Of a stretch of DNA of 64,000 bases, positions 1 through 10,653 are shown piece after piece. Position numbers and translations under genes: made by a program. The stretch is from Ipomoea triloba. Its lineage: Eukaryota; Streptophyta; Magnoliopsida; Solanales; Convolvulaceae. Position 1 is the first letter of the stretch, and each line of letters starts with the position of its first letter. Below the pieces are notes generated by a model. It was not told the origin of the DNA. It did no database searches and worked only from the letters and a program-made list of their open reading frames with translations. The stretch covers positions 22,049,715 to 22,113,714 of the forward strand of contig NC_044924.1 of NCBI RefSeq assembly GCF_003576645.1, given 5' to 3'.

Positions 1-459
1 ATCCTGATTGAATTGATTTGAGACTTGTCATGATTTCAATTGATTGAGGTTATTCTGATCGAGGTCATCCTGATTGAGCTGTCAACCTCTTCCTTAAATT
101 GATTTGTGAGAGAACTCATTCAATTTTGACTTCTTCAATTTTGACTTGTGCTAGTCATCCTCTTGCTTGACAAATTAATTATTCCAAAAGAATTCATTCG
201 AGGCTTGAACTCGTGACCTTAGCGTCGAAGATAATTCCGGTGCTCGACCATTTTTCCACTTCTTCTATTTTTATTTAGTGGAAGCAAACGACTTACAAGT
301 ATAAAATAATTTTATACTTTATTGTAAATTTCAAACCGTCGTTGCTAATTTTGACTACGCTTTGACTTTGGACATAAAATGTTGCTAGACTCAAAATAAA
401 ATTGGGGGGTCTAAAATACATATTTGGTTCATCAAAACAATTACTCTATATTCCTAACA
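1..459 (-). repeat. 3' LTR of element A (partial)
   Basis: The plus-strand end TTCCTAACA at 451-459, followed by a pyrimidine run, matches the corresponding end of the element B LTR at 10637 (TTCATAACA then a pyrimidine run). Both have ATCAAAAC about 20 bases before the end. The outer end lies before the window. The long ORF read through 402-737 is not conserved and is not called. Confidence 0.75.
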
Positions 460-474
460 ATTTCCCCTTTTTGA
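460..474 (-). other. Polypurine tract of element A
   Basis: The plus strand reads ATTTCCCCTTTTTGA directly after the LTR end; on the element strand this is a purine run ending in GGGGAAAT. Polypurine tracts prime plus-strand DNA synthesis in LTR retrotransposons. The same sequence context occurs at 10638 in element B. Confidence 0.7.
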
Positions 475-1015
475 TGATACCAAAACCTATACCCGAACAT
501 TTTGGCTTAGTCCAATCAAAAATTGATTTTTTTCGTTTTTCTCATTTTATTTTGACTAGCCAATTTGACGAGTGTACAATATATTGGACCTACTTGCTTT
601 TTATTTTAAGACACATACGAAAAATTGCAATTTGGGATTCAGTTTTAGCTTGCTATTTATCTTTTAATTTATCTTTTTCCCTCAAATTGCATTTTACAAT
701 TAATAACCGTGTGTCTAAAATAATTAAGCAATTATAACAACATAAATACTACTAAAAATAGAACCATATATTATCATCATAGATATAGCCATAGTCACGT
801 ACATATATAGCAAAATGTACAAAATAGTAGAGCAATAAATTTTACAGACAAAGCATATTTTTAATTCTTGCTCTTAGATTCTCAAAGTTACCTTCGCAAT
901 TTGTATGGTAGAATTTCTCCTTGATCGTGCCATTAAGGTAACACTTGATAACTTCACGTGGATCTCCGGTGGAAATTACTCCTCTAGTGTACCAAGATGC
1001 ACACTCCTTTAAGCT

Positions 1016-2176
1016 TCATCCTTCCGTGAATTTTGTTCCTTCAGGTACAAGATATTTGAGCATTCCAACAACTTTGTCTTCTTCTAGACAAATGGGTGTA
1101 CCTGTGGAATCAAGACAAAAATGAAAAGAGGGCACAAGTTCTTCTTCCCCCTGAGTACCCGAACTGCCACCATATGTAGTGTCAAAATGTGAGGGTCTTC
1201 TACTTTCCCCCTTTTTGGTAGCCTCAAAAATCTTGGTGAACATGACCATGTCACCCTTTTGTTGAGCTCGGACCTCCTTCATCAACGAAGAATCACACGC
1301 TTGTTGGCTTTGCATTTTCTCCATGATTGCGGTCAACTTGTGCATTGATTCGTGTAGGATTTTAATTCCTTCATACAAGTGATCAACTTCCTTTTCATGA
1401 GCCAATTTGGTTGCTTTCAAGGTACTTTTCAAACCTTCAATTTGTGCCATCAAATGGTTGAATTTGTCATTATTTCTCTTGTCAATTCTAGCGGTTTTCT
1501 CCCGTTGTGCGTTGATAATCTCTCCAACCGCTTTCCTTTCATTCTCAAGAGATAATAACATTTTGGCCATAAATCTATTTAGCTCACTTTTCAAATATGG
1601 ATTCACCTTGTCAACCTTGCGCTCCATGCTCATAATTTGATCAAATAAATTCCTAAAGTTAGTGAACATTGTGAAATCAGTTTTGTTCACTGCCTCCTTG
1701 AACTCTTTTAAGGCTTTGACCAACTCCTCATTCGAATTTCCCTTCTCTAAATTCGAAATAGCTTTATTTTGTCTCATTCTTCCTTCAATGTCAATAGGCA
1801 ATGGATTTGGTGTAGAAATATGCTCACTAGACTGTCCAATATCCATTCGGCTATCTCCTAAAACTGCTACTTCATTATCATCATCATTGACATTGACATC
1901 TTCAATCTCAACCTCAATATTTTGTCTTTGATCAACCTCAACATGTTGATCAATCTCAACCTCATCTCGGTTAACATAAATTTGAGCGGGGTCAACATTA
2001 ATTTCAGTATTTTGTAGATTTCCCCCCTCAATTTGATGGTCAACCTGCTCAGTTTCAATCACAATGTTGTCCTGCAAAACATCAACCTCCATTCGGTCAA
2101 CAACATCAATTTCTTTCAATTCTGTCCAATTCTGCCTCAAAGTTGTCTCGGCCTTGGTCAATCTCAACCTCAACAT
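1016..2176 (-). pseudogene. Env-like ORF of element A, C-terminal part
   Basis: A 386-codon minus-strand reading frame lies downstream of the env-like N-terminal part and just inside the 3' LTR. The first 130 residues are acidic and rich in VE/ID pairs. Residues about 150-330 are charged and heptad-like (FKEAVNK, NERKAVGEI, HEKEVDHLYEGIKIL), which suggests a coiled coil. Env-like proteins of SIRE elements commonly end in such a region; no fusion peptide or transmembrane segment is visible here, so a true envelope role is not supported. It is one frame away from the upstream ORF ending at 2214, so a frameshift lies near 2180-2214. Confidence 0.6.
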
Positions 2177-2213
2177 TTGTCAAATTAATTCCAACATCCA
2201 TCTCAGCTTCATC

Positions 2214-3233
2214 CTATTGATTGGATCCAACATTTTCAACTTCAATTTCCAACTGTTGGGGTTCATTTAAGTCTCCACCTTCCTCAACTGTCACATCCAC
2301 CAAATTGTCTAAATTTTCATCCAAGTCATGCTCACTGCCACCAAGTTCAACATCCATTAAATTTTCTTCAAAATTTTCAGAATTTTCAGCCGTGTGTGCA
2401 CTGCCGGATGCGTCACTTCTGAAAATAACTCTCGGTGTCCTTCTTTTCTTTAGAGCTGGAGGGATTAAATTTACGGGTTCATCATTATCAACTCGATCCT
2501 CCGGGCTTGGTTTCTTGGCATTAACTCTAAAAAGAAATTTATTGGCTTGAATGGGTTTCGTTTGTCCCATATCAATCCCTTTTCTTCTTAGGATTTCTCC
2601 AACAATTAAACCGTAACCAAGTGATTTTCCCATTGTTTTGTTTTTCACCATATCTGCCAATCTTTCAAACATAACAAGACTCCAATCCAAACTGTGAGTA
2701 GTCTTTAAAACAGCATAAATATAGTGTGAATATTGAATGGTCAATCGGTCAAAACCTCCTAGACCACCAAGAGCACACTTGACAATAATCTCAAGCAATT
2801 TTCCATACTCCCAAATAAGCATTTCACGCTGCCCAGACAGTTTGGGTTCATCATCACCCTTGTTCTTTCGAACAGTCCTCCAGAAATCAATAGCATCAAA
2901 CACAAAATTTTCGACATTCATATCATGCTCAGAAAATTCAAACATGCTTCTAAAATCACTAGAATCAACTTTCACTTCAACACCTCCAACAACAGATTCA
3001 ATAAATCCTAATCTATTTTAGGCATGCGAAAAGAACTCAAGAACTTTATCCACAAAGATTCCTTCGTACTTAAAGGTGCATACCTTCAATAGACCGCTAG
3101 TTTCCAACCCATGCATAACATCCCGAGCAATCCCCTTGTTGATGGTGATTTCATCAAAATCGGATGGGTTCAAGAGTTGTCCGGTGTTGAGCTTTTCTTT
3201 GGTATTTTTGGGTTGACTTTAACTAGAAGATGC
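2214..3233 (-). pseudogene. Env-like ORF of element A, N-terminal conserved domain
   Basis: Reading starts with an ATG at 3233 (MASSS) and is broken at once by a stop after five codons and again near 3020. The rest (2214-2975) is open for 253 codons. It contains segments such as YSHYIYAVLKTTHSLDWSLV and GYGLIVGEILRRKGI, which match in position and character the element B ORF at 14015-14536 (MDWAHIIFNFLK, GFGFVVQYLLSLKG). I take both as the plant-specific 'putative plant transposon protein' domain found next to SIRE pol genes. The C-terminal part turns acidic (DVELGGSEHDLDENLDNL). Function in retrotransposition is unknown. Confidence 0.6.
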
Positions 3234-4098
3234 CATATATGGTATTGATTTCGAATGGGTAGCTTTGGATTTTGAGAGATTAGAGCTTGAAGTTGTTCGG
3301 CTATGGTGTTTTTCGGTGTTAGGGTTTTAGAATTAGATTTGGGGAGGGAGACGAAAGGGTGTCTTTTGGGTTTGGGTGGAATTTAATAACTAAAAGACTC
3401 TTTTGCCGTTTTAGTAAAAGGATGTGCCGTTTTGAGATGGGGGTTATTCGGTCTTTTTGATTTGAATTTTAGGGGTAGGATTGGAATTGCTCAGAATATC
3501 CTGATGAATTGGATTCATGCAAAAAAGATACATGCAAAAATATGTATAAGTAAAAACATATGATATGAAATTTTATAAAAACAATATCACACGTATACAC
3601 TGACATATGAGCAAACATTCTTGATGCACAGTAAATATGCCTAGCAGTACAAGTAAAATTAAATATGTCTAGGGAAACATGATGATGTCAAATATTAAAT
3701 GCAAGATGTAGGCAATCTTTTCACAATTAAGAATGATGGTGCATGTGTGCCAAGTGTACATATAGCTAATATGAATCACATAAGCTAGGCTAACTAGGAT
3801 AATCTAAAAACATATGAGATGCACACATAAGCTATCAGGTAAATTCTAACTTCCATATGAAGTAAACAATTAACATAGATAATTAAAAAACAATTATTGC
3901 AATTAACGCAATACATACGCCATTAAAAAAAATGTAACAGACAAATTACATGCGTACATACGTAACACATAAAATAAATCACACGAGCATTTAAATCACA
4001 TAAGCAAATCTAAATATGTCACAAAAAGATAAATCACGTAACACATTATACATAATTAAAATAAATAAAATGAGCTTAAGGATAGGAAAAATTGATAC
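3234..4098. other. AT-rich spacer between pol and env-like ORF of element A
   Basis: About 860 bases without a supported gene. It holds the untranslated leader before the env-like start (3234-3480) and an AT-rich stretch with many ACATA/CATAT words (3520-4080). I see no conserved ORF, terminal repeat or RNA gene. Confidence 0.5.
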
Positions 4099-5682
4099 TT
4101 AGCTCATTTCGGTCATACCCATCTCATGCCTTAAAGTGTTGAATCTTGATTCGCATAACGGCTTTGTGAGGATGTCAGCAAGTTGATTTTCCGTGGGTAT
4201 GTATTCAATTTTCAGATTCTTCTTCTCGATGTGATCTCGAATAAAATGATGTCTCACATCAATATGTTTGGTACGTAAGTGAAGCACTGGATTTTGGGTA
4301 ATTGCAATTGCACTAGTATTATCACAGAAAATACTAACGTCAGCGCAATTGATCCCGTAATCTTTTAATTGCTGCTTCATCCATAAAATTTGTGCACAAC
4401 AACTCCCTGCTGCGATATATTCCGCTTCGGCTGTACTAGTAGCAATGGAGTTTTGTTTGTTACTGAACCAAGAAACTAACCTTCCCCCTAAGAACTGGCA
4501 CGTTCCTGAGGTACTTTTTCTATCAATTTTGCAACCTGCAAAATCTGCATCTGAAAATCCGGTTAGTTCAAAATTACCTTCTTTTGGATACCATAATCCA
4601 ACATTGATCGTTCCTTTGAGGTATCGAATAATTTTCTTGGTTGCTTGGAAATGACTGTCTTTTGGCTGTGATTGGAATCTAGCACATACACCGACTGAGT
4701 ATGATATATCGGGTCTACTCGCAGTGAGGTATAGTAAAGTTCCAATCATTCCTCGATATTTCGTTTGATTAACGTCTTTTCCATCTTCATCTTTGTCTAG
4801 TCTGAGTGCGGTGCTCATTGGAATTTTGACTGTGCCTTTTCCTTCTAATCCAAATTTCTTGATTAGATCTTTTGTGTATTTTGCCTGATTGATAAAGATT
4901 CCTTCCTTCATTTGCTTGACTTGTAATCCAAGGAAGTAGTTCAATTCACCCATCATGCTCATTTCAAATTTGTTCTGCATGAGCTTGGAAAATTTCTCAC
5001 ATAAAGCTTTATCAGTACTTCCAAAGATAATATCATCAACATAAATTTGTACCAATAAAATATGATTATTTTCTTGAATTCTAAACAAGGTTTTGTCAAC
5101 TAGGCCTTTGGTAAAACCACAACTAATTAAGAACGTTTACAGTGTATCGTACCAAGCTCGGGGTGCTTGTTTTAAACCATACAACGCCTTCTTTAGTTTA
5201 TAGACCTTATCAACATCACCTTTTACCTCGAAATCGGGTGGTTGTTCAACGTAAACTTCCTCTTCAAGTAAGCCATTAAGGAATGCGCTTTTCACGTCCA
5301 TTTGATAAACCGTGAAATTCTTGTATGCGGCGTAGGCTAGAAAACTTCGAATTGCTTCAAATCGTGCAACTAGGGCGAATGTTTCATCAAAATCGATTTC
5401 TTCTTCTTGTGAGTAGCCCTTTGCAACTAGCCTCGCTTTATTACTAACAATGATTCCATCTTCGTTGGCTTTGTTCCTAAAGACCCATTTAGTTCCAATA
5501 ACGTTGTGATCTTTTGGTCTTGGAACAAGTTCCCATACATCATTTCTTTCGAATTGATTCAACTCTTCTTGCATGGCTTCAATCCAACTTGAATCATTTA
5601 GTGCTTCATCTATCTCCTTTGGTTCAATTTGAGATAGAAAACATGCAAATAGAGTGTCTCTCGTTGAAGATCTTGTTCTCAC
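4099..5682 (-). pseudogene. Ty1/copia reverse transcriptase and RNase H of element A
   Basis: Two ORFs in one frame (5137-5682, 4099-5088) are separated by a stop codon near 5137, where the sequence should continue WYDTL into the FTKGLVDKTLF region. The first holds the RT start ([51 protein letters not shown]). The second holds the catalytic YVDDIIFG box at about residues 16-23, then GELNYFLGLQVKQ, RYLKGT, and the copia RNase H motifs SDADFAGCKIDRKST and STAEAEYIAAGS, ending with HLRTKHIDVRHHFIRD and LADILTKPL. The RNase H end at 4099 is complete. The protein is truncated upstream at 5697. It is inactive as it stands. Confidence 0.9.
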
Positions 5683-5696
5683 TCCTTCTTGTGCAA

Positions 5697-5814
5697 AAAA
5701 ACTGACGTCGTATCATTTTTAAATTAAAAAAATTATTCCGTAATTACTAACGACGTCGATTTTTAAGAAACCGACGTTATAAGTGCGACGTTATATATTA
5801 TTTTTGTAGTAGTG
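5697..5814. mobile_element. CACTA transposon terminus (right end)
   Basis: The plus strand ends in TTTTTGTAGTAGTG at 5801-5814; its complement is CACTACTACAAAAA, the classic CACTA terminal inverted repeat. Inside are several copies of ACGTCG/CGACGT, the kind of subterminal repeat CACTA transposases bind. Only about 118 bases remain. On the left it meets element A pol, on the right a MULE piece. Confidence 0.75.
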
Positions 5815-6431
5815 AGGTCTAAATATAACTTACCCTCACCATCACTATCAGAATCCACTAGTGACTCCTCATCAGAATAATTGATTTCATCAAAATTCTT
5901 TCGGATGTTATTTGTTTGAGCTAATGTTTGTACTTTAGTCTCCCTTTCTTGGTCTGCTCTCAACTCATCCACAACCTCTACACCAACCTCATCATCTACC
6001 CCCATGAAGTCAACTTCAACCTCTCTTTCTCAATCACTATCTGGCTCAACTACTTCCATTTCTCCATCAATCAAATTTAAGTCATCTAGTGTTTCTATCC
6101 AAATCTCCAAATACTTTACCGGGTTATCCTCATTCAATAGTGTTATTACATCATTGTCTGATTGTAGTAATTTCAATCTTTCATTCCAAAAACAATAAAT
6201 TAGCACTCCTACTTCATAATACCCTAACTGCTTTATCTTATCTTTCAACCCATCTAGACACACTTCCTTAACTTCCATTCTCTCATATATTTCATAATCA
6301 CCACCCAAATATTTTACTTCACCAACCCTATTTATTATCCCATTATGAAAAAAAGAATTGAAAATGGACCAACTCCATCTCATGTAAAGCAACCATTTAG
6401 ATGCAACAGTCAAAATTGAAGAGGATGACAT
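5815..6431 (-). pseudogene. MULE transposase N-terminal (PB1-like) fragment, copy 1
   Basis: The minus strand encodes MSSSSILTVASKWLLYMRW at the start, then YLGGDYEIYERMEVKEVCLD, IKQLGYYEVGVLIY and NDVITLLNEDNPVKYLEIWI, followed by an acidic run (ESLVDSDSDGEG). This is the usual order of the N-terminal region of plant Mutator-like (MULE) transposases. One in-frame stop lies at 6030. The rest is cut by the CACTA end at 5814. A second copy lies at 38692-39130. It is not collinear with the MULE core at 6660-7228, which lies upstream of it on the same strand, so the two pieces are from different or rearranged elements. Confidence 0.7.
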
Positions 6432-6659
6432 TCAAATCGAGAAGAGGATGACTTCAATCAATTAATCTAGAAGAGGCTGACTTTCCAGAAATAGAAAGAA
6501 AATCAGGATGAGGACGACTTCCAAATTAGGAAACAAGATGACCTCAATCCAATTTAGGATGAGGATGACTTCCGAATCTGGAAAGAAAATGAAGGCACCA
6601 GCGAGAAGAAATTCAAAGGAGGTAAATCAAATACTTTATACTTGGAGCTGATTTAACTT
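6432..6659. other. Degenerate GATGACTTC-rich stretch, no gene
   Basis: Contains imperfect repeats of GAGGATGACTTC/ACTTCC about 45-60 bases apart. No ORF or terminal repeat is supported. It separates the two MULE fragments. Confidence 0.4.
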
Positions 6660-7228
6660 ACGAAAAAGTCAAGGATTTTTTCGGCGGAAATTATTTATAG
6701 CTCAAGCAAGAGCTAACAACTGTTTCCTTATCACCTCTAGGCAGTCTATGATTGGTTTGTCTCTTGCCTCCAATAACTTAGAATTCCATGACTCATAGAT
6801 GTTATTGGCCAACATGTCACAATGGCAGTTTGAAGAGAAGTGTGATCTAGACCATTCTATTGGGCTCTTATCACCTAACCATTAGTATGCATCTTCATCT
6901 AATCCCCTCAACTTAGATATAGCTAGATTGAATCTATTGACAGTGGTTGCCCTAGTACAAGCCCATAAGGAATCCTTAAGTGCCATACCCTGGAAACCTG
7001 TTACCTTCATATTTGCATGCAAGTGTGTAACACAAAAGCGGTGCTCAACACCAAGTAGCACATCCTGGAAGGCTGGAATTAACCCCTTCTGTTTGTCACT
7101 AATGAAACAGATGTCATTCTCCACATTTAGGGCGATCTCCAAATCCTTTTTCTCCCCTTTTTCTCTCCTTCCACAATAGCATATGGTATTGGGAATAAAC
7201 TGTCATTTGCATCTATACTAACAGCAGT
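6660..7228 (-). pseudogene. MULE transposase catalytic core fragment
   Basis: On the minus strand the sequence opens with TAVSIDANDSLFPIPYAIVE, continues NDICFISDKQKGLIPAF, HRFCVTHLHANMK, GMALKDSLWACTRATTVNRF, and after a stop at 6882 goes on as WSRSHFSSNCHCDMLANNIY and LEARDKPIIDCLEVIRK. These are the hallmarks of the MULE transposase core, including the C-x-T-H-L-H-A-N signature. A frame change lies near 7150 (poly-K tract) and a nonsense codon at 6882. Upstream sequence is cut at 7228 by the family-C LTR. It is a dead fragment. Confidence 0.85.
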
Positions 7229-8099
7229 CAATAAATCTTATTATGGTCAATAACATATGGCCCAATTGCTTATGCTAGTATATATATATTGTCTCTAAGA
7301 CATTTAATTCCTAATATTATGGGCTTTCTCCTTATTCTATGTATTCATTTATTTAAGAGATGAATCATTTGGCCCAATAATTAATCTTGTACATAGCATT
7401 GTTATATATAAAGAGTTAAGCCCATTCCTTATTAAATCTTCCACCCTAATATATACATATATGTATATATGTATTATGATATATATATTCAAGACTTAAC
7501 ACTTTCTAGAGATTTCTCTCTCTCTCTCTCCCTACTCATTCACGCCATTTTCATCTTCTTCTCCTTCAAAGATTGGTCTTCATTTCATCTTCAATATTCA
7601 AGTCAAGATTGCTCTTTTAGGATTGTTGGGGCTTGGGTAAGTATCTATCTCTAAGAGTATGCCTTGCATCATGTAGTTTTCATAATCTTTATACAAGTTC
7701 TTATGTTGTTCTTTTGGGGATCTTTTGGGAAAAAGATGATCAAGATAGAGGTGGTGCCTTGTGAGGTGTTTTGAGGTTTTCCTGGGTGGAGTGTGCTTCA
7801 AGAGGTAACCATCATGTCCACTAAAACCTATTTTACACTCTTGATCTATGATATTATTTGGTGTATTGGAATCCTGATGATTTCTTTGCTGTAAGCCTAT
7901 TTGTTGTTGTCTGTAAAGTCATTCTTGATGGATTATGAACTTGTGTTCTTGATCCTTTGTGTATTGATGTTATGGATATTTGTTGGCATGGATTCCTTGT
8001 TTGTTTGGCTTCTGGGAGTTATAATCTGAGTAATCTGATCCTTTTTTTGTATTCTGGAATGAACATTGCGTATTCTGTCTGAGTTTGTGATCTGAGGGT

Positions 8100-8290
8100 T
8101 GGGTTTGCCCTTGCGGAGTACCCCAGCGGTATAATGTGTCCCGCTGGAGTCTTCCGTAAGTAGGCTACGGTGAGGGGTGGCGGAGGAGAGGGGTCCGCTA
8201 AGGTGGTCCGCTCCCTTCGTGCGGAGGGGTGCGGCGGAGGGTAGTGTTCCGCTGGGCTGTTCCGTCAAGCTACTGGGAGTTCTGTCCCAG
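8100..8290 (+). repeat. GC-rich CCGCT/GCGGA motif cluster in family-C LTR
   Basis: A short GC-rich block inside an otherwise AT-rich LTR, with repeated GTCCGCT, GTTCCGCTGG and GCGGAGG words about 20-40 bases apart. The intact LTR has the equivalent block at 60590-60770. It looks like a decayed minisatellite. Confidence 0.4.
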
Positions 8291-8579
8291 TGAGCTATTC
8301 TGTGATCTGTTTGTTTGGTTGTTTCCCCCTTTGTTCTGAATCTTGTTGGAGTATTTTGTTGGGCATTTTACCATGTCTTTGGAGTATTTATTCCTACCTC
8401 TTGGTCCATCTTTTGAATCTCTTGCTCTGTTGAATCCTTGATTATATTATCTGGGAGTTGGGTTGTGTTCATATCTGAGATGAACACTCTAAGTGGTTGT
8501 TCTTGGGCTGAGGTTGAGGTTGGATATGGTTGGTGGATCTTTGAGTATCTTTGTGTATTCTTGAGGCTTTAATTGCCAT

Positions 8580-8735
8580 TGGTGTATATCGGCACTATTT
8601 GCCATTTGTGTATATCGGCACTATTTGCCACTTTGGTGGTTGAGGAATATTTGCCTCTATGTATTCGGGCACGAATTGCCTTCGTGTATTTGGGCACCAA
8701 CCTTTATGGTTCGGGTATTATTTACCTCCGTGAAC
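8580..8735 (+). repeat. Minisatellite of GCACTATTTGCC units in family-C LTR
   Basis: About five to six imperfect units of roughly 28 bases, each with GTGTAT(AT)CGGCAC and ATTTGCC. The same array is longer in the intact LTR copy (60056-60310). Confidence 0.6.
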
Positions 8736-8790
8736 TGAGTTTGGTTTGATGTTTGGTATGAGGATTGGTGTTGGTTGGAGGGTAAGGGTT

Positions 8791-10637
8791 GGGGTACAAG
8801 TCTAGAGGGGGGGGGTGAATAGACTTGTATAAGATTTTTGCAAATCTTTTTCGACCTCTCGTGTGTATTGGAATTAGGATGTTTAGGTCCGATACCTCAC
8901 AAGATGAAGACAAAGTTTTATGCGCAGCGGAAAAGTTATCCCCTTTTAATTTGCACGAGTTTGAGTTAGTTCGAGAGATGTGGCTATATGCAGTGCAGTT
9001 CGAGAGATAGTTAGCGAGAGGTAAAAACAGAAAGTAAATGCGAGAGAGATTTTTAAGTGGTTCGGTCAACCCGCCTACGTCCACTCTTCTTCTAGAAACT
9101 CCCTAGAAGGATTGCACTAAAACTTCCCTTTTTAGTACAATATCGAGCGCTTGAGCTTTGATCACGAAGCCCGCCTCAAGCCTCAGGTTTTTCGCCTCGC
9201 TTCTTGTTACTCCACCTCTCGAGCACTTGAGCTTTGATCACCAAGCCCGCCTCAAGCCTCAGGATCTTCACAAGACAGCTCCCAGGTTACTCCGCCTCTT
9301 CTTGCCTTCTCCAAAGCAAGGTTGTTTCGGTTGTCACAGGTTGAGTGTAACAATCTCCAATCTGACCAACGGTTGTCACAGGTTGAGTGTAACAATCTCC
9401 AATCTGACCAAAGGTTGTCACAGGTTGAGTGTAACAATCTCCAATCTGACCAAAAGTTGTCACAGGTTGAGTGTAACAATCTCCAATCTGACCAAAAGTT
9501 GTCACAGGTTGAGTGTAACAATCTCCAATCTGACCAAAAGCTTTCGCAGGTTGAGTGTAACAATCTCCAATCTGACCAAAAGCTTTCGTTGGATAATCTT
9601 CCTTGTAGTGCAGCTTCGGTCACCTTCTAGATGTGTAGTAGTTGAAGCTTTGTAACTCTCTCAAAACACTAAGATGTGTTTTCTCGCTGTTATGAATATC
9701 AAGTATGATATTCCATATTAAGCACTTGCACTTTTGAACGTTTGAACTAGACACCTCTTATGACAGCTTGAATTTTTCGAACTTCTTTGAATTGGTGTCT
9801 TCACGTCCTTATATATGAGAGTTGAGGAATAATTCCGTTGGAGGGAAAATTATTCCGTTTGAAATCTGTCTCCCATGCCGATCATGGGACTTGCATATTT
9901 TTAGCATGTTTCATGGAGTGGTAGTCTTGTAACTTGAACCTTTTGTCTTGTAGTGAATATCCCATATTCCACTATCTTGAGTCCATACTCCACTTACTTC
10001 TTTTGGTAAAAGTTACTCTTTTTATATTCCCATTGATCCTCGTTTTAGGGAATAAGACCGACCTCTGATTGGTGCATCTTCTATCCGTTGGTTGTGGAGT
10101 TCTGACGTGGCATCCACTTTCGACTATTCTATTTTCCCATAATACTCTGTCAGCACCTCTTTAATATTTTATCTCCATGATATTCTATTTCTCCAAACTT
10201 AGATTACTTTATCTATGCGTGTTAATTGCCGTTCAGTTCATTGGAGAAGTGCTAGTCTTTCGAGACCAAAAATTGATGTCTCGACTACTTGATGTCTCGA
10301 TCTCATGTCTTGAACTGGATTGATGTTTCGAGAGATTCCATCTCTCGAACTCTGCTTATGTCTCGAGACTTAGTTGATGTCTCGCAGACCCTTATTCCTC
10401 CAGTGATGTCTCGTGCCTTCTTCTGATCTATCTATAAGCTTACAACACGAAACTTCTAAGATGTTCAAACAAGTTCACCTTAAGCTTAAATATTTTCCGA
10501 GTTGAGCTCAATTACCCGGTTGTATTTTCGCTCTTAGTTTACTTGTCGAACTTACAAGTATTTCCTATCTATCGAGACTTAGGGGATTGAACATTACATT
10601 TGGTATCATCAAAACCTATTACAGTATGTTCATAACA
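8791..10637 (-). repeat. 3' LTR of element B
   Basis: It shares GGGGTACAAGTCTAGAGG, the gag-proximal CTCAAGCCTCAGG repeats and the TTCATAACA end with the right-hand copies. Length is about 1.85 kb against 1.64 kb for the copy at 23851-25490; most of the excess is an expanded 42-bp array (9329-9580). The first 20 or so bases are missing. Confidence 0.85.
9329..9580. repeat. 42-bp minisatellite, six units, in the LTR of element B
   Basis: Units start at 9329, 9371, 9413, 9455, 9497 and 9539; each contains GGTTGAGTGTAACAATCTCC. The right-hand LTR copies (around 22307, 22886, 24402 and 26661) hold one unit each. The reading frames open through this array on both strands are by-products of the period being divisible by three. 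Confidence 0.9.
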
Positions 10638-10653
10638 ATTTCCCCCTTTTTGA
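10638..10653 (-). other. Polypurine tract of element B
   Basis: Plus-strand ATTTCCCCCTTTTTGA follows the LTR end at 10637 directly; on the element strand it is a purine run before the 3' LTR, the expected site for plus-strand priming. Confidence 0.8.

Larger units (their letters stand above)
1..5697 (-). mobile_element. SIRE-like Ty1/copia retrotransposon A, 3' part
   Basis: Seen: reading the minus strand, reverse transcriptase/RNase H (4099-5682) is followed by a spacer, a broken env-like region (1016-3233), a polypurine tract and an LTR end. Pol followed by an env-like ORF is the layout of the SIRE/Maximus lineage of Ty1/copia. The left LTR runs off the window. On the right the element stops inside pol at about 5697, where it meets a CACTA terminus, so integrase, protease, gag and the 5' LTR are missing. 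It is a dead fragment. Lineage assignment rests on layout and motifs, not on a tree. Confidence 0.85.
7229..8790 (+). repeat. Family-C gypsy-type LTR, first part, interrupted by element B
   Basis: This part matches the reverse complement of the complete LTR at 59317-61795, for example the conserved region 7598-7860. The first bases of the LTR (TGTAACACCCCG in the intact copy) are missing, so the left end is truncated. A TATA-like TATATATAAAG lies at 7403-7413, and a strong donor-like GTAAGT at 7637-7642 is conserved in the intact copy. At 8790 the match stops within GGTAAGGGTTG and element B begins. The LTR resumes at 25491 and 27925 and ends TGTCACA at 28581. Internal gypsy sequence is absent, so it is probably a solo LTR. 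Confidence 0.8.

Noticed and set aside
402..737. 111-codon plus-strand ORF across the LTR/polypurine boundary of element A
   Set aside because: No domain, AT-driven composition, crosses an LTR edge and is antisense to the element.
9329..9580. Regularly spaced repeats that might suggest a CRISPR array
   Set aside because: Units are contiguous 42-bp tandem copies without unique spacers, in a plant retrotransposon LTR.
9158..9655. ORFs with CHRLSVTISNLTK repeats on both strands
   Set aside because: Product of the 42-bp LTR array; the other LTR copies do not keep the frame.
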